Assembly (NCBI GenBank): GCA_003666485.1
Contig: CP032931.1
Span: 186,001-250,000, forward strand
DNA length: 64,000 nt
Source: Levilactobacillus brevis
GTDB taxonomy: Bacteria; Bacillota; Bacilli; Lactobacillales; Lactobacillaceae
Direction: 5' to 3'
Position numbers and translations under genes: made by a program. Shown in pieces: positions 34,719 to 43,397 of the stretch. Every line of letters starts with the position of its first letter. Position 1 is the stretch's first letter. A model generated the notes under the pieces. The model saw only the letters and a list, made by a program, of their open reading frames with translations. It did no database searches and was not told the DNA's origin.

Positions 34719-34752
34719 GTGTGTCCCGATGAATTTCGTGGCACACTTTTTT
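34719..34752 (+). terminator. Rho-independent terminator
   Basis: GTGTG...CACAC stem with inner CG pairs and T6 tail, after the unknown gene. Confidence 0.75.
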
Positions 34753-34764
34753 AATCGCTTAACT

Positions 34765-34850
34765 ATATACGAATTTAATAACGATTTTAATTATAAATGT
34801 TCGCATATTAAGAGATAATAGTAGACACCCAAGCAATAATCCCGTATGAT
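34765..34850 (+). promoter_or_regulatory. Purine operon control region: two PurBox-like sites and a promoter
   Basis: PurBox consensus AWWWCCGAACWWT is approximated at 34765-34777 (ATATACGAATTTA) and, inverted and 12/13, at 34796-34808 (complement ATATGCGAACATT), 18 bp apart as in B. subtilis PurR targets. The promoter TAGACA (34822-34827), 17-bp spacer, TATGAT (34845-34850) follows. The genes downstream are a nucleobase permease and a phosphoribosyltransferase. Confidence 0.55.
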
Positions 34851-34891
34851 GGTGAAACAAATACGAATTTTAACGAGTGGGGGAATTGGGT

Positions 34892-35968
34892 GTGCATTGG
34901 TTAGCGGACTTGTTGGCGGCGATTGGCGTGGTCTTGAATGGGATTCCTCAAGGGATTATGGCGATGTCTCTGGGATTTGCCATCTTTCCGACGATGTTTT
35001 CGTTTGTTTTTGCTTCAGCGGTCAATGGCGTCTTTGGGGCTGTCGCACCGCTGTCTTTTCAGGCAGAGTCGTTGGCACTGACGGGGAAACTCGGGCGTGA
35101 TCTGCGGGAACGAACGTCGATCATTCTAGGGGGCTCGGTCATCATGCTGCTGATTGGGGTGACGGGTACCCTGACCAAAATCGTTGCGGTCCTGGGCAAC
35201 CAGATCATGGCGGGGATGATGGCCGGTGTCGGGGTGATGCTGGTGCGAATCGCTGTCGGCATGGCCAAAAACGAACGCTTAACAGGGTGGTTATCCGTCG
35301 CCCTGGCCGCTGTGACGTACTTGGTGACCAAGGACCTGGTGTGGACCATTGGGCTGTCGGTCGTCGGATCAAGCCTCGCAGCCGTCTTCTTGCAACACTA
35401 TCGCGCCGAACTCCCGGAACACGTGACGGCCCGGCGCTTTGTGTTTACCAAGCCGACTGTGAATTCCCGAGTCGTGCGGGGCGCATTGAGTCTGGCTTGC
35501 TTGAACATTGGCGCCAACATCTCATATGGACTGATTACCGGTGAGATGACGGGATTGAAGCCCAATCCGGTGAATCTGAACCTGCTGACCATCACGCAAT
35601 CGTTAGCCGACATGGGAACGAGCCTGCTGGGTGGGGCACCGGTCGAGGCCATCATTTCTGCGACGGCCAGTGCGCCAGAACCCGTGGTGGCTGGCATCAT
35701 GATGATGCTGATTATGGCGGCAATTCTGGCAATCGGCTGGTTGCCCAAGCTGGGAAAATATGTGCCAAGTGCATCGATTGCGGGATTCCTATTCATTTTG
35801 GGCGCTGTGGTCATCTTCCCGGCTGATGCGGCGACTGCGCTCCACGGGTCAGACGCAACGATTGCGGCATTGACGCTGGTCATCACGGCCGTGGTCGATC
35901 CGTTTGCGGGCCTGTTGACGGGCGGAATCTTGAAATTTGGCTTACCACTTTTAGGACTGGGGGTTTAA
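34892..35968 (+). CDS. NCS2-family purine/nucleobase permease
   Basis: About 358 residues with twelve or so hydrophobic segments; SFVFASAVNGVFGAVAPLSFQAESLAL and NPVNLNLLTITQSLADMGTSLLGG resemble NCS2 permeases. Start could be GTG 34877, TTG 34886 or GTG 34892; the last has GGGGGA at good distance. PurBox-like sites upstream and a phosphoribosyltransferase 3 bp downstream point to purine salvage uptake. Shorter than many NCS2 proteins (about 430 residues). Confidence 0.78.
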   Translation: MHWLADLLAAIGVVLNGIPQGIMAMSLGFAIFPTMFSFVFASAVNGVFGAVAPLSFQAESLALTGKLGRDLRERTSIILGGSVIMLLIGVTGTLTKIVAVLGNQIMAGMMAGVGVMLVRIAVGMAKNERLTGWLSVALAAVTYLVTKDLVWTIGLSVVGSSLAAVFLQHYRAELPEHVTARRFVFTKPTVNSRVVRGALSLACLNIGANISYGLITGEMTGLKPNPVNLNLLTITQSLADMGTSLLGGAPVEAIISATASAPEPVVAGIMMMLIMAAILAIGWLPKLGKYVPSASIAGFLFILGAVVIFPADAATALHGSDATIAALTLVITAVVDPFAGLLTGGILKFGLPLLGLGV

Positions 35969-35971
35969 CAC

Positions 35972-36520
35972 ATGTTGAAGACGTATCAGTTAAAAATCGG
36001 ACCACTCACGCGGCAGTTGCCAATCGTTCAAATTAGCCAGGACCTGGCGATTGCCTCGTTCGTGTTATTGGGGGATGCGGAGCTCACGGATTATGCGGCA
36101 GCGGAACTGGTGAAATTAATACCAGCGGATTTCGATTATTTGGTCACCCTGGAAAGCAAAGGCATTCCCTTGGCACAGGAATTGAGTCGCCTGACCAATC
36201 ACCCGCAGTTTGTTGTCCTGCGGAAGTCGACCAAAGACTACATGCGCGCACCCATCAAGTTGCCGGTTAACGCAATCACGACTAGTAAACCGCAAGAATT
36301 GGTCCTGGATGGGGCCGACGCCGATCGGTTGGTGGCTAAACGCGTGGTAATCGTGGATGACGTCATCAGTAGTGGCGGTTCCTTGACGACGGCGCGGACG
36401 TTGATTGAACAGGCGGGCGCGACGGTCGTGGGGCAGTTGGCGATTTTGGCCGAAGGCGGTGCCGTCAGTCGTGACGACATTCGGTATTTGGCGGAATTGC
36501 CCTTATTTCCCTTGGACTAA
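35972..36520 (+). CDS. Purine phosphoribosyltransferase-like protein
   Basis: 182 residues with the type I PRPP-binding loop VVIVDDVISSGGSLTTA (about 126-142), the EDDSGGT-like core of PRTases, and the upstream LVTLESKGIPLAQELSR segment as in adenine/xanthine PRTases and PurR. No HTH, so an enzyme is more likely than a regulator. Starts 3 bp after the permease, consistent with coupled uptake and salvage. Exact base not determined. Confidence 0.85.
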   Translation: MLKTYQLKIGPLTRQLPIVQISQDLAIASFVLLGDAELTDYAAAELVKLIPADFDYLVTLESKGIPLAQELSRLTNHPQFVVLRKSTKDYMRAPIKLPVNAITTSKPQELVLDGADADRLVAKRVVIVDDVISSGGSLTTARTLIEQAGATVVGQLAILAEGGAVSRDDIRYLAELPLFPLD

Positions 36521-36528
36521 GCCAAACG

Positions 36529-36578
36529 AAAAAGCACCAATTCCCAGCGCTCGCAGTCACAGGAAGCTGATGCTTTTT
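36529..36578. terminator. Bidirectional terminator at convergent genes
   Basis: AAAAAGCA / TGCTTTTT outer stem with an inner TTCC/GGAA, between the purine salvage and alpha-glucosidase genes. Confidence 0.65.
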
Positions 36579-36589
36579 GAATTCACATG

Positions 36590-38263
36590 TTACTTAAACA
36601 GGTAAACCTTAGTTTCGTAAGGCCGCAACGTCGTCCCTTGATCGTCGGCATAGTTGCCGATGAGCTTGTCACTGGCTTGGGCTTGGTCGTAATCGCGGGT
36701 CACCGTTTGGTCGGTGAAATTGCTGATGACCAGCAGCGTTTGGCCTTGATAGTGGCGCCGGTAGGCAAAGACTTGGTTGTCGTCAGGGTCGAGTTCTTCG
36801 TAAGTACCGTGAACGATCAGGTCACTCTGGTGTCGTAGCGCAATTAAGCGGCGGTAGTAGTTAAAGACGGAATCGTCATCGTCGACTTCGGCGGCCGCAT
36901 TGATGTCGGTGTAGTTCGGATTCAACGCAAACCACGGTTGTGCATCGGAGAAGCCGGCGTTCTTGGAGGCGTCCCATTGCATTGGTGTCCGGGCATTGTC
37001 CCGAGACATATGCGACAGGTAAGCCAGCATGGTTGGCTGGTCGATGATCTTTTCGTCATCCACGATTTCGTGATAAGCGTTCAGGCTCTCCAGATCTTCG
37101 TATTGATCCAGTGAGGTGTAGTGAACGTTGGTCTCGCCCAGTTCTTCGCCTTCGTAGACGTAAGGGGTACCTTGTAGCATGTGTAGCGTGGTCCCCAACA
37201 TCTTGGCGGACAATTCGCGATATTGCGGTGTGTCGTTACCGAAACGGGAGACGGCGCGGGGCTGGTCATGGTTGTTCCAGTACAGACTGTTCCAACCCTT
37301 GCCATCCAACGCTTTTTGCCACCGAGATAAGGCGTCCTTTAGTTCGGTCAGCTTGACTGGCGCGTCGTTCCACTTACCCAGTCGCTGATTGGGGTTCGGT
37401 GAGAGGCTGACGTGTTGGAATTGGAAGACCATGTTCAGCTCGTTGGCGTCTAGACCGGTGTAAGTAATGGCATCGGCTGGCGTTGAGCCGGGCATTTCCC
37501 CCACCGTCATGACGTCGTAGTGGGAGAGAACTTCATCGTTCATTTCCCGCAGGTAGTCGTTTAACTTCGGTCCATCGGAGACTAGGGGCTCCACGTTACC
37601 GTAAGGCGCGCCAGGTGCTTGTGGCGCATCGGGAAGGCCAGCGGGCTTGGAAATCAGGTTGATGACGTCCATGCGGAAGCCGTCGACACCCTTATCCAGC
37701 CAGAAGCGCATGAGGCTCCAGATCTCTTGCCGAACCTTGGGATTCTCCCAGTTCAGGTCGGGTTGGCCTGGTGCAAAGAGGTGTAAGTAGTACTGTTGGC
37801 GCTTGGGTTCAAAGGTCCAAGCAGAGCCGCTGAAGTAAGAACCCCAGTTGTTGGGGGCGTGACCGTCGACGGGATCGCGCCAGATGTAGTAATCTGCGTA
37901 CGGATTGTCCTTGGACTGCCGGCTTTGTTCGAACCAGTCGTGTTGGTCGGACGTATGGTTGACGACGAGGTCCATTAAAATCTTCAAGCCTTGTTGATGA
38001 GCTGAAGCCAGCATCGTATCGAAATCAGCCATGGTACCGTAGACGTCTTGAATGTTGCGGTAATCGCTGATGTCATAGCCGTTGTCCTTGTCGGGAGACT
38101 TGTAAATGGGGTTCAACCAGATCACGTCGGCCCCTAATTTCTTAATGTAGGGCAACCGTTGCGTCAGGCCGGGGAGATCCCCAATCCCATCGTGGTTACT
38201 ATCTTGGTAACTACGTGGGTAAACTTGGTAAACGACGGCATTTTTCCACCATTGCTTGGACAT
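36590..38263 (-). CDS. malL: GH13 alpha-glucosidase (oligo-1,6-glucosidase type)
   Basis: 557 residues; cytoplasmic hydrolase of short alpha-glucosides. GH13 regions: DLVVNHTS, nucleophile Asp in DGFRMDVINLISK, acid/base Glu in MTVGEMPGS and transition-state stabiliser Asp in YWNNHDQPR. The NLISK motif after the nucleophile is usual in GH13_31 (oligo-1,6-glucosidases/alpha-glucosidases). It sits beside an MFS sugar transporter and a divergent LacI regulator, so acts on imported maltose, isomaltose or sucrose-type sugars. Confidence 0.93.
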   Translation of the reverse strand: MSKQWWKNAVVYQVYPRSYQDSNHDGIGDLPGLTQRLPYIKKLGADVIWLNPIYKSPDKDNGYDISDYRNIQDVYGTMADFDTMLASAHQQGLKILMDLVVNHTSDQHDWFEQSRQSKDNPYADYYIWRDPVDGHAPNNWGSYFSGSAWTFEPKRQQYYLHLFAPGQPDLNWENPKVRQEIWSLMRFWLDKGVDGFRMDVINLISKPAGLPDAPQAPGAPYGNVEPLVSDGPKLNDYLREMNDEVLSHYDVMTVGEMPGSTPADAITYTGLDANELNMVFQFQHVSLSPNPNQRLGKWNDAPVKLTELKDALSRWQKALDGKGWNSLYWNNHDQPRAVSRFGNDTPQYRELSAKMLGTTLHMLQGTPYVYEGEELGETNVHYTSLDQYEDLESLNAYHEIVDDEKIIDQPTMLAYLSHMSRDNARTPMQWDASKNAGFSDAQPWFALNPNYTDINAAAEVDDDDSVFNYYRRLIALRHQSDLIVHGTYEELDPDDNQVFAYRRHYQGQTLLVISNFTDQTVTRDYDQAQASDKLIGNYADDQGTTLRPYETKVYLFK

Positions 38264-38292
38264 AACAGATAACCTCCTAAAAGTATGTGTCT

Positions 38293-39687
38293 TTAGTTTA
38301 CAGAATTTTCAGATAATTTGGGATGAATAACACTCACGGCGACGGCCCCTAAGAGAAAGGCGATGCCGGCGATGACTAACATGCCGGGCATGGATTGACC
38401 GATAGCCGGGAAGATGGCGAAACTAGCAAGTGAAGCGATGATCTGGGGTAGGCAGATTCCACAGTTGAACAGGCCCAAGTAAGCCCCTTCGTTTTCTCCG
38501 TTCAATGATTCGGTGAACAGTGACATCGCTTGCGTTTGCATGGTCAGGTAGCAGATGCCAATCAAACAGAATGGCAGTACTAGTAACCATTGTGAGTGAA
38601 TGAAGTAGATCCAGATCATTCCCAGGCCACCCATAATCAGGCTAATGCGGAACCAGAATTTCCGTTGGCTGGGCTTGGTGTGGGACAATACAGCGAATCC
38701 CCAAATAACGGCGGCCACGGACTGGATGCAAGAGAGAATCCCAAACCAGTTACCGGCGGCCTGATAGCCAGCCGAAGCGGCGTTAGCGGTGTGCCAAACG
38801 TTATCGGCAATGGCACCGGTCCCGTAAGTCCAGAGGTATTGAATGGCGAACCAGTCGAACAGCTGGACAAATGAGATTTCCCAGAAGGCCCGCGGCGCTG
38901 TCTTGACCAGGTGCCAGAGACTAGCGGTCTTTTGCTTGGCCTCGGTCTTCACGTGGTGGTAACGGTTGTAGGTATCGGGGTCGTATTCCTTCACAGAGAT
39001 GATGGTGTAGATGGATGTGAGTAACAGAATCGCGGCACCAATGTAGAAGGCCAACCGTACGGATAACGGCACGGTTCCCTTGGCGGCCACGTTGGAGACC
39101 CCAAACCAGGTCAGGACAAAGGGGAAGATGGTGGCCAAGACCCCACCCAAGTTGGAGTAGGATTGTTGCCATGACCAGGCCAAATCTTTTTGGTCTTCGT
39201 TGACCATGTCACCAATAATCATCTTAAACGGCTGCATGCAGACGTTAGAAGACAGGTCCATGAACAGGATAGCGACGGCACCGAATAGCAGGGCAGCCAG
39301 TGAGGCGTACCCAAACCCAAACGATCCGGCGTTTGGCAAGAGAATCATGACCAATGCGGCGATGGGGGCACCAATCATGAGGTACGGCATCCGCCGACCG
39401 AACCGGTTCCAGGTGACGTCCGAATATTTCCCAATCAGGGGCTGGACGACCATGCCGGCCAACGGTGGCAAGAGGAAGAAGAACCCGAGCTTCGTCGGAT
39501 CCGCCCCAATCGTCTGGAAGATGCGCCCCATTTGGGATGACTGTAGGGAAAAGGCCATATTGACACCAAAGAAGCCAAATGTCATGGCAAAGATGGTCTT
39601 CAATGGTAATTTTGGCAGTGAGTTGTCGGCGACGGTCGTTGTGGTCGTTGCGGCGGGCTCACCATCTAGGGCTGTATTTTGCGCCAT
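38293..39687 (-). CDS. SLC45-like MFS maltose/sucrose-type transporter
   Basis: 464 residues, twelve helices. Signature of SLC45/GPH-like proteins: QPLIGKYSDVTWNRFGRRMPYL and DLSSNVCMQPFKMIIGDMV. A Thr-rich N-terminus precedes the first helix. It lies upstream of the alpha-glucosidase on the same strand (29 bp apart), implying one operon, and is divergent from a LacI-type regulator. Probable maltose or similar disaccharide importer. Confidence 0.88.
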   Translation of the reverse strand: MAQNTALDGEPAATTTTTVADNSLPKLPLKTIFAMTFGFFGVNMAFSLQSSQMGRIFQTIGADPTKLGFFFLLPPLAGMVVQPLIGKYSDVTWNRFGRRMPYLMIGAPIAALVMILLPNAGSFGFGYASLAALLFGAVAILFMDLSSNVCMQPFKMIIGDMVNEDQKDLAWSWQQSYSNLGGVLATIFPFVLTWFGVSNVAAKGTVPLSVRLAFYIGAAILLLTSIYTIISVKEYDPDTYNRYHHVKTEAKQKTASLWHLVKTAPRAFWEISFVQLFDWFAIQYLWTYGTGAIADNVWHTANAASAGYQAAGNWFGILSCIQSVAAVIWGFAVLSHTKPSQRKFWFRISLIMGGLGMIWIYFIHSQWLLVLPFCLIGICYLTMQTQAMSLFTESLNGENEGAYLGLFNCGICLPQIIASLASFAIFPAIGQSMPGMLVIAGIAFLLGAVAVSVIHPKLSENSVN

Positions 39688-39747
39688 AGTGATTCCTCCT
39701 TGAAAATGAAAAATAGAATAATTGCTATCACGGATTCAATTAATTAA

Positions 39748-39760
39748 GTAACCGCTTACA
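39748..39760. promoter_or_regulatory. cre site in the glucosidase/LacI intergenic region
   Basis: GTAACCGCTTACA (complement TGTAAGCGGTTAC) is an excellent CcpA site, about 60 bp upstream of the transporter start. Confidence 0.7.
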
Positions 39761-39783
39761 AAATAAATTCTATCACTTTACAC

Positions 39784-39824
39784 AAACGTTTACAATAGCT
39801 TTAAAACAGAAAAGCAAACGTTTG
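39784..39824. promoter_or_regulatory. Two LacI-type operators
   Basis: CAAACGTTTAC core at 39783-39793 and CAAACGTTTG at 39815-39824, 31 bp apart centre to centre, both with the central CG of LacI/GalR-family operators. They lie between the divergent sugar operon and the lacI-type gene. Confidence 0.75.
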
Positions 39825-39924
39825 TGTAAATTTACCCATTTTAGCTGGATTGGCTTTGTGGTTTAGGTCAATTAACGGTAGAATAAGAACAGATGCTGAT
39901 CAAATTGAAAGCGAGGTGGTCGTG

Positions 39925-40923
39925 ATGGCCGCAACGATTAAGGATATTGCAAAATTAACGGGGGTCTCCACGGCCACCGTTTCACGGGTGCTGGCGAACA
40001 AAACGGCTTTCTTCAGCGAAAGTACGGCCCAGAAGGTCCAGACGGCCGCAACGGAGCTGGGGTACCAGAAGAATACGGCTGCCGCAGAATTGGTCACGCG
40101 CCACAGCCACGTGATTGCGGCCGTGGTCAATTCGACTAAAACCAACTTTGCCAGCCAGATCATTGAAGGGATTCAGGCCGAAGCCCACCGCTACGACCTG
40201 AACGTCATCATTTTGTATGCGGGGGATGCCGACGCTGAGCAGCAACGGCGCGCGTTGACCACGGTGATTGAGCGACCAGTGATGGGAATTTTACTCCTGT
40301 CGGTCGATCTGGCGGCGGAGAACTTGGCACTGCTGCAACAGTCGCAGATTCCCTACTGTTTCTTGTCGATTTCTTTTGATGGGGCGCGATTACCCTACAT
40401 CACCTCTGACGACTGGCAGGTCGGCTACCAGGCCACCCAGGCGCTGATCAACGCCGGCCACCGCCGCATTGGTCTGGCAGGCGTCGACAGCGATTACCAC
40501 ACCGGCCGTCAACGGGTGCTGGGGTACACCCAGGCCCTAGCCAATGCAGGAATCACGCCAGACACCGATTGGATTCAGCTCGGCAATTACAGCTATGATG
40601 CCGGGCAAACGGCCATGCGGGCATATGGCGCACAAACGGCTTTGACCGCTATCGTCGGCGCCAGTGACATGGCCGCTATTTGGGTCATGAATCAGGCGCG
40701 TGACCTGGGCCTACGCGTGCCGGCTGACTTGTCGATTGTCGCCATCGACGGCACAGAATTGTGCCAGTTAGTCCAACCTCAGCTGACGAGTGTGTCACAG
40801 AACTTCTATGAAATGGGCGTTGCGGGCGTCCAACAGTTGCGGGCTAAGGAAACGTTGCCGCAGAAGATTACGCCGATCCAGCTGGTCTCTCGGCAAAGTA
40901 TTCGCCAATTATTAATGAAATAG
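39925..40923 (+). CDS. LacI/GalR-family regulator of the alpha-glucoside operon
   Basis: 332 residues from ATG 39925 (GAGGTGG upstream). N-terminal HTH ATIKDIAKLTGVSTATVSRVLANK and a periplasmic-binding-protein-like sugar domain with HRRIGLAGVDSDYHTGRQRVLGY and SIVAIDGTELC. Divergent from the transporter/glucosidase operon, which has two matching palindromes. Very likely its repressor (MalR-like). Confidence 0.93.
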   Translation: MAATIKDIAKLTGVSTATVSRVLANKTAFFSESTAQKVQTAATELGYQKNTAAAELVTRHSHVIAAVVNSTKTNFASQIIEGIQAEAHRYDLNVIILYAGDADAEQQRRALTTVIERPVMGILLLSVDLAAENLALLQQSQIPYCFLSISFDGARLPYITSDDWQVGYQATQALINAGHRRIGLAGVDSDYHTGRQRVLGYTQALANAGITPDTDWIQLGNYSYDAGQTAMRAYGAQTALTAIVGASDMAAIWVMNQARDLGLRVPADLSIVAIDGTELCQLVQPQLTSVSQNFYEMGVAGVQQLRAKETLPQKITPIQLVSRQSIRQLLMK

Positions 40924-40928
40924 CCACA

Positions 40929-40980
40929 AAAACAGGTTTCCACCGGAGCGCACTTCAAACGCCGATGGGAACCTGTTTTC
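40929..40980. terminator. Bidirectional terminator at convergent lacI and oppA genes
   Basis: AAAACAGGTT / AACCTGTTTT stem with additional CC/GG pairs. 40981-41096 holds no recognised feature. Confidence 0.75.
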
Positions 40981-41096
40981 TACTATAGATAAAGACATTT
41001 ATGGAACTGACAAGTAGAGCTGGCTGATGAGGCCTGCCAACGACTGGTAACTAGGGGGATCAACCAGTCCTTGGACGAAGCACCTAGGTCGTGTGC

Positions 41097-42746
41097 TTAC
41101 TTGGCGATGTAAGTCGTCTTGAAGTCATAAGGGACACCAGCGGGGTTGTAGTTGATGTTCTTGACGTTTTTCCGCAGTAATTGTGACTTGGCTGCTTGGT
41201 ACAGTGGAATGGTACCTTGATCGTTCATCAAGACCTTTTCAGCTTGAACCAGCTTGGCCCACCGCTTGGCAGGTTGGTTACCGTCTTGGTTTTCGGATTC
41301 ATCCAGCAGTTTGTCGTATTGCTTGTTGGACCAGCTTGACGTGTTGTAACTGGAGCCAGTTTCGTAAACGTCCAGGAAGTTGATTGGGTCAGCGAAAACG
41401 GATTGCCAGCCACTCAGGGTCAAGTCATAATTCTTGTTGTGTTGCCGCGTGATCAGTTGGACATAAGGAATCGTGTTGATGGAGACCTTTACGCCGGGGA
41501 GCTTTTGCAGGGAACTTTGGAGAAATTCGGCCGTTTGCTTGCTGGCGTCGGTGTCAGAGACTAAGAGGGAAACGTCGAGTGACTTCTTGCCAGTCTGCTT
41601 GAAGCCCTTGGCCAACAGCTGCTTGGCTTGTTTCAAGTTGTAAGAAACGGCGGAGCTGACCTCGGCTTCTTGGTCGAACCCTTCGCCAGTCTTAGGATTG
41701 TTGCCCATGCCAGCTGGTACGAAGCCCTTTGAGACGGTCGAGCCGTCTTGGAGCACATCGTTGACCAATTGCTTACGGTTGATGGCCAGTGAGAAGGCTT
41801 TGCGAATGTTGACGTTCTTGAAGGCAGGCACGGTCTTTTGATTCAAGCTCAACCGTTGCGTCCCAGTTGGGAGGCGTTTAACAAAGTTTTCGTTATTCTT
41901 ATTGTTCTTAACTTGTTGGCCGTCGAGCAACGTTTCGTCGGTCTTTTTCGCGTTGAACAGGTTGTAGCTCGTAGTCGTACTCTTGGTCACGACCTCGTTG
42001 ATCTTGTCCAGGTGGACGGCTTTCTTATCCCAATAAGTCTTGTTCTTGGCCAGCGTCCAGGTGGTGCTGGTCCCGTTCCATTTGGTCAGGCGGAATGGGC
42101 CGTTGTAAACGGTCGTGGCGGAACTAGTCCCGTATTTCTTGCCGTATTTCTGAACGGCATTTTGGTTGACCGGGTAGAAAAGCGGCCAAGCCAGTAATTT
42201 CTTGAAGTACGAAACGGGCTTGGTGAGTTGCACGGTTAATTTGTACTTACCATCGGCCTTGATACCCAGTGCGCTCAGTGGCTTCTTGCCATTGTTGATG
42301 GCTTCGGCGTTCTTCACCTGGAAGAAGTAAAAGGCGTCTTGTGAAGCGGTCTTGGGGTTGACCGTCCGTTGCCAGGAGTACACGAAGTCTTTGGCGGTCA
42401 CTTCGTCGCCATTAGACCATTTGACCCCCTTACGCAGGTTAAACGTGTAGGTCTTGCCGCCGTTGGTCAGCGTGGTCTTGGTGGCCAGCGCGTTGGCCGG
42501 GTTCCCCTTGGTGTTCAGTCGGTAGAGTCCTTCTTGCGTGTTCTGCAAGACGGTAAAACTCAGGGTGTCCGTGGCTTGGGCCAAGTCGTTGGTTGCCAGC
42601 TCAGACGTTTCCGTCCAGTTCAGTGTTTGGTCGGCAGCGTACTTGGCGCTACCAGTGCTACTGCTTGAACTGGCTTCATTCCCACAACCAGCTAATGCTA
42701 GGAGGCTCAAGGCCGCCACCGTTAAGATCGTTCCCTTTTTCTTCAT
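41097..42746 (-). CDS. Oligopeptide ABC transporter substrate-binding lipoprotein (OppA type)
   Basis: 549 residues from ATG 42746 (GAGGAG upstream; the longer frame runs into the terminator). Lipobox SLLALAGCGN, then a SBP_bac_5 domain with VKWSNGDEVTAKDFVYSW (about 85-102), FKNVNIRKAFSLAINRKQLVNDVL and SGWQSVFADPINFLD. Captures peptides outside the cell; the permease and ATPase subunits are not adjacent, so it probably joins an Opp system encoded elsewhere. Controlled by a T-box leader. Confidence 0.9.
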   Translation of the reverse strand: MKKKGTILTVAALSLLALAGCGNEASSSSSTGSAKYAADQTLNWTETSELATNDLAQATDTLSFTVLQNTQEGLYRLNTKGNPANALATKTTLTNGGKTYTFNLRKGVKWSNGDEVTAKDFVYSWQRTVNPKTASQDAFYFFQVKNAEAINNGKKPLSALGIKADGKYKLTVQLTKPVSYFKKLLAWPLFYPVNQNAVQKYGKKYGTSSATTVYNGPFRLTKWNGTSTTWTLAKNKTYWDKKAVHLDKINEVVTKSTTTSYNLFNAKKTDETLLDGQQVKNNKNNENFVKRLPTGTQRLSLNQKTVPAFKNVNIRKAFSLAINRKQLVNDVLQDGSTVSKGFVPAGMGNNPKTGEGFDQEAEVSSAVSYNLKQAKQLLAKGFKQTGKKSLDVSLLVSDTDASKQTAEFLQSSLQKLPGVKVSINTIPYVQLITRQHNKNYDLTLSGWQSVFADPINFLDVYETGSSYNTSSWSNKQYDKLLDESENQDGNQPAKRWAKLVQAEKVLMNDQGTIPLYQAAKSQLLRKNVKNINYNPAGVPYDFKTTYIAK

Positions 42747-42763
42747 CCAAAACATCTCCTCAA

Positions 42764-43044
42764 AATAAAAATCGTCCTTATGTAAACTAAACATAAGGAC
42801 GATTTCACTCGCGGTACCACCTTGATTTATGGGGGACTCACATCCACCATCTCCGTAACTTCTGTTGCCAAAAGTCGGAAGCGGTAACGGGCTTCAAATC
42901 GAACAATCAGCTTCCACCAATTGTTAGCAACCAGGCTCATCTTCACGACTCCGTTGTAAGCCACCTTTTCAGCTGCCGGTGGTCTCTGAACTTAGCGGGA
43001 GTCATTACTCTTCCTGGTGATGCGTTCGTGTATTTCTAATATGG
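42764..43044 (-). ncRNA. T-box riboswitch leader, probably methionine-responsive
   Basis: The antiterminator T-box AAGGTGGTACCGCG is at 42810-42823, followed by a terminator CGTCCTTATGT / ACATAAGGACG with T-run (42764-42801). Upstream lies a Stem I with CAGAGACCACCGG and GGTGG parts. The specifier loop strand, between paired GGAGTC and CCTGG, reads GTGAAGATGAG; by analogy with GAA-N-codon-A it would expose AUG (Met). Codon choice is inference. Confidence 0.85.
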
Positions 43045-43049
43045 CTCTA

Positions 43050-43078
43050 ATAATAACGAGGTCGGCGGGGTTTGTCAA
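43050..43078 (-). promoter_or_regulatory. Promoter of the T-box leader
   Basis: TTGACA (43073-43078), 17-bp spacer, TATTAT (43050-43055), near consensus. 43079-43286 is an A+T-rich stretch with no recognised gene. Confidence 0.8.
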
Positions 43079-43286
43079 CAGGTAATTTTTAGGTCGTGTA
43101 GGAGGTGATGTAACAGTGATTTTGGCTGGGTATATAGAAGAAACTCGGAGAAATTGGCGCTGTTATAATTTTATTTATAATTATTTTCACATTTTTATTT
43201 TTGGATAATTATGCGAGGTAAAACGTGGTACGTGAATATTAAAAATATTGTGCTCTTTATAAATAATTAACTAGTTGTAAAAGGTG

Positions 43287-43315
43287 TAGACAAGTCGGAT
43301 AAGTCAGCATAAAAT
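43287..43315 (+). promoter_or_regulatory. Promoter of cas9
   Basis: TAGACA (43287-43292), 17-bp spacer, TAAAAT (43310-43315); predicted start near 43322, leaving a leader of about 76 nt. Confidence 0.65.
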
Positions 43316-43322
43316 GAGAACA

Positions 43323-43373
43323 GCTGATGAAAAAGACTAGGCTATCCAGAGCCTATCAGTAGAAGTCATCAGC
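43323..43373 (+). promoter_or_regulatory. Stem-loop in the cas9 5' leader
   Basis: Perfect outer stem GCTGATGA (43323-43330) / TCATCAGC (43366-43373) and inner stem TAGGCT (43338-43343) / AGCCTA (43350-43355). It occupies the leader immediately after the predicted start site and ends 7 nt before AAGGAGG, so it could affect stability or translation of cas9 mRNA. Confidence 0.6.
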
Positions 43374-43397
43374 AATACTTAAGGAGGCGTTATCGCC

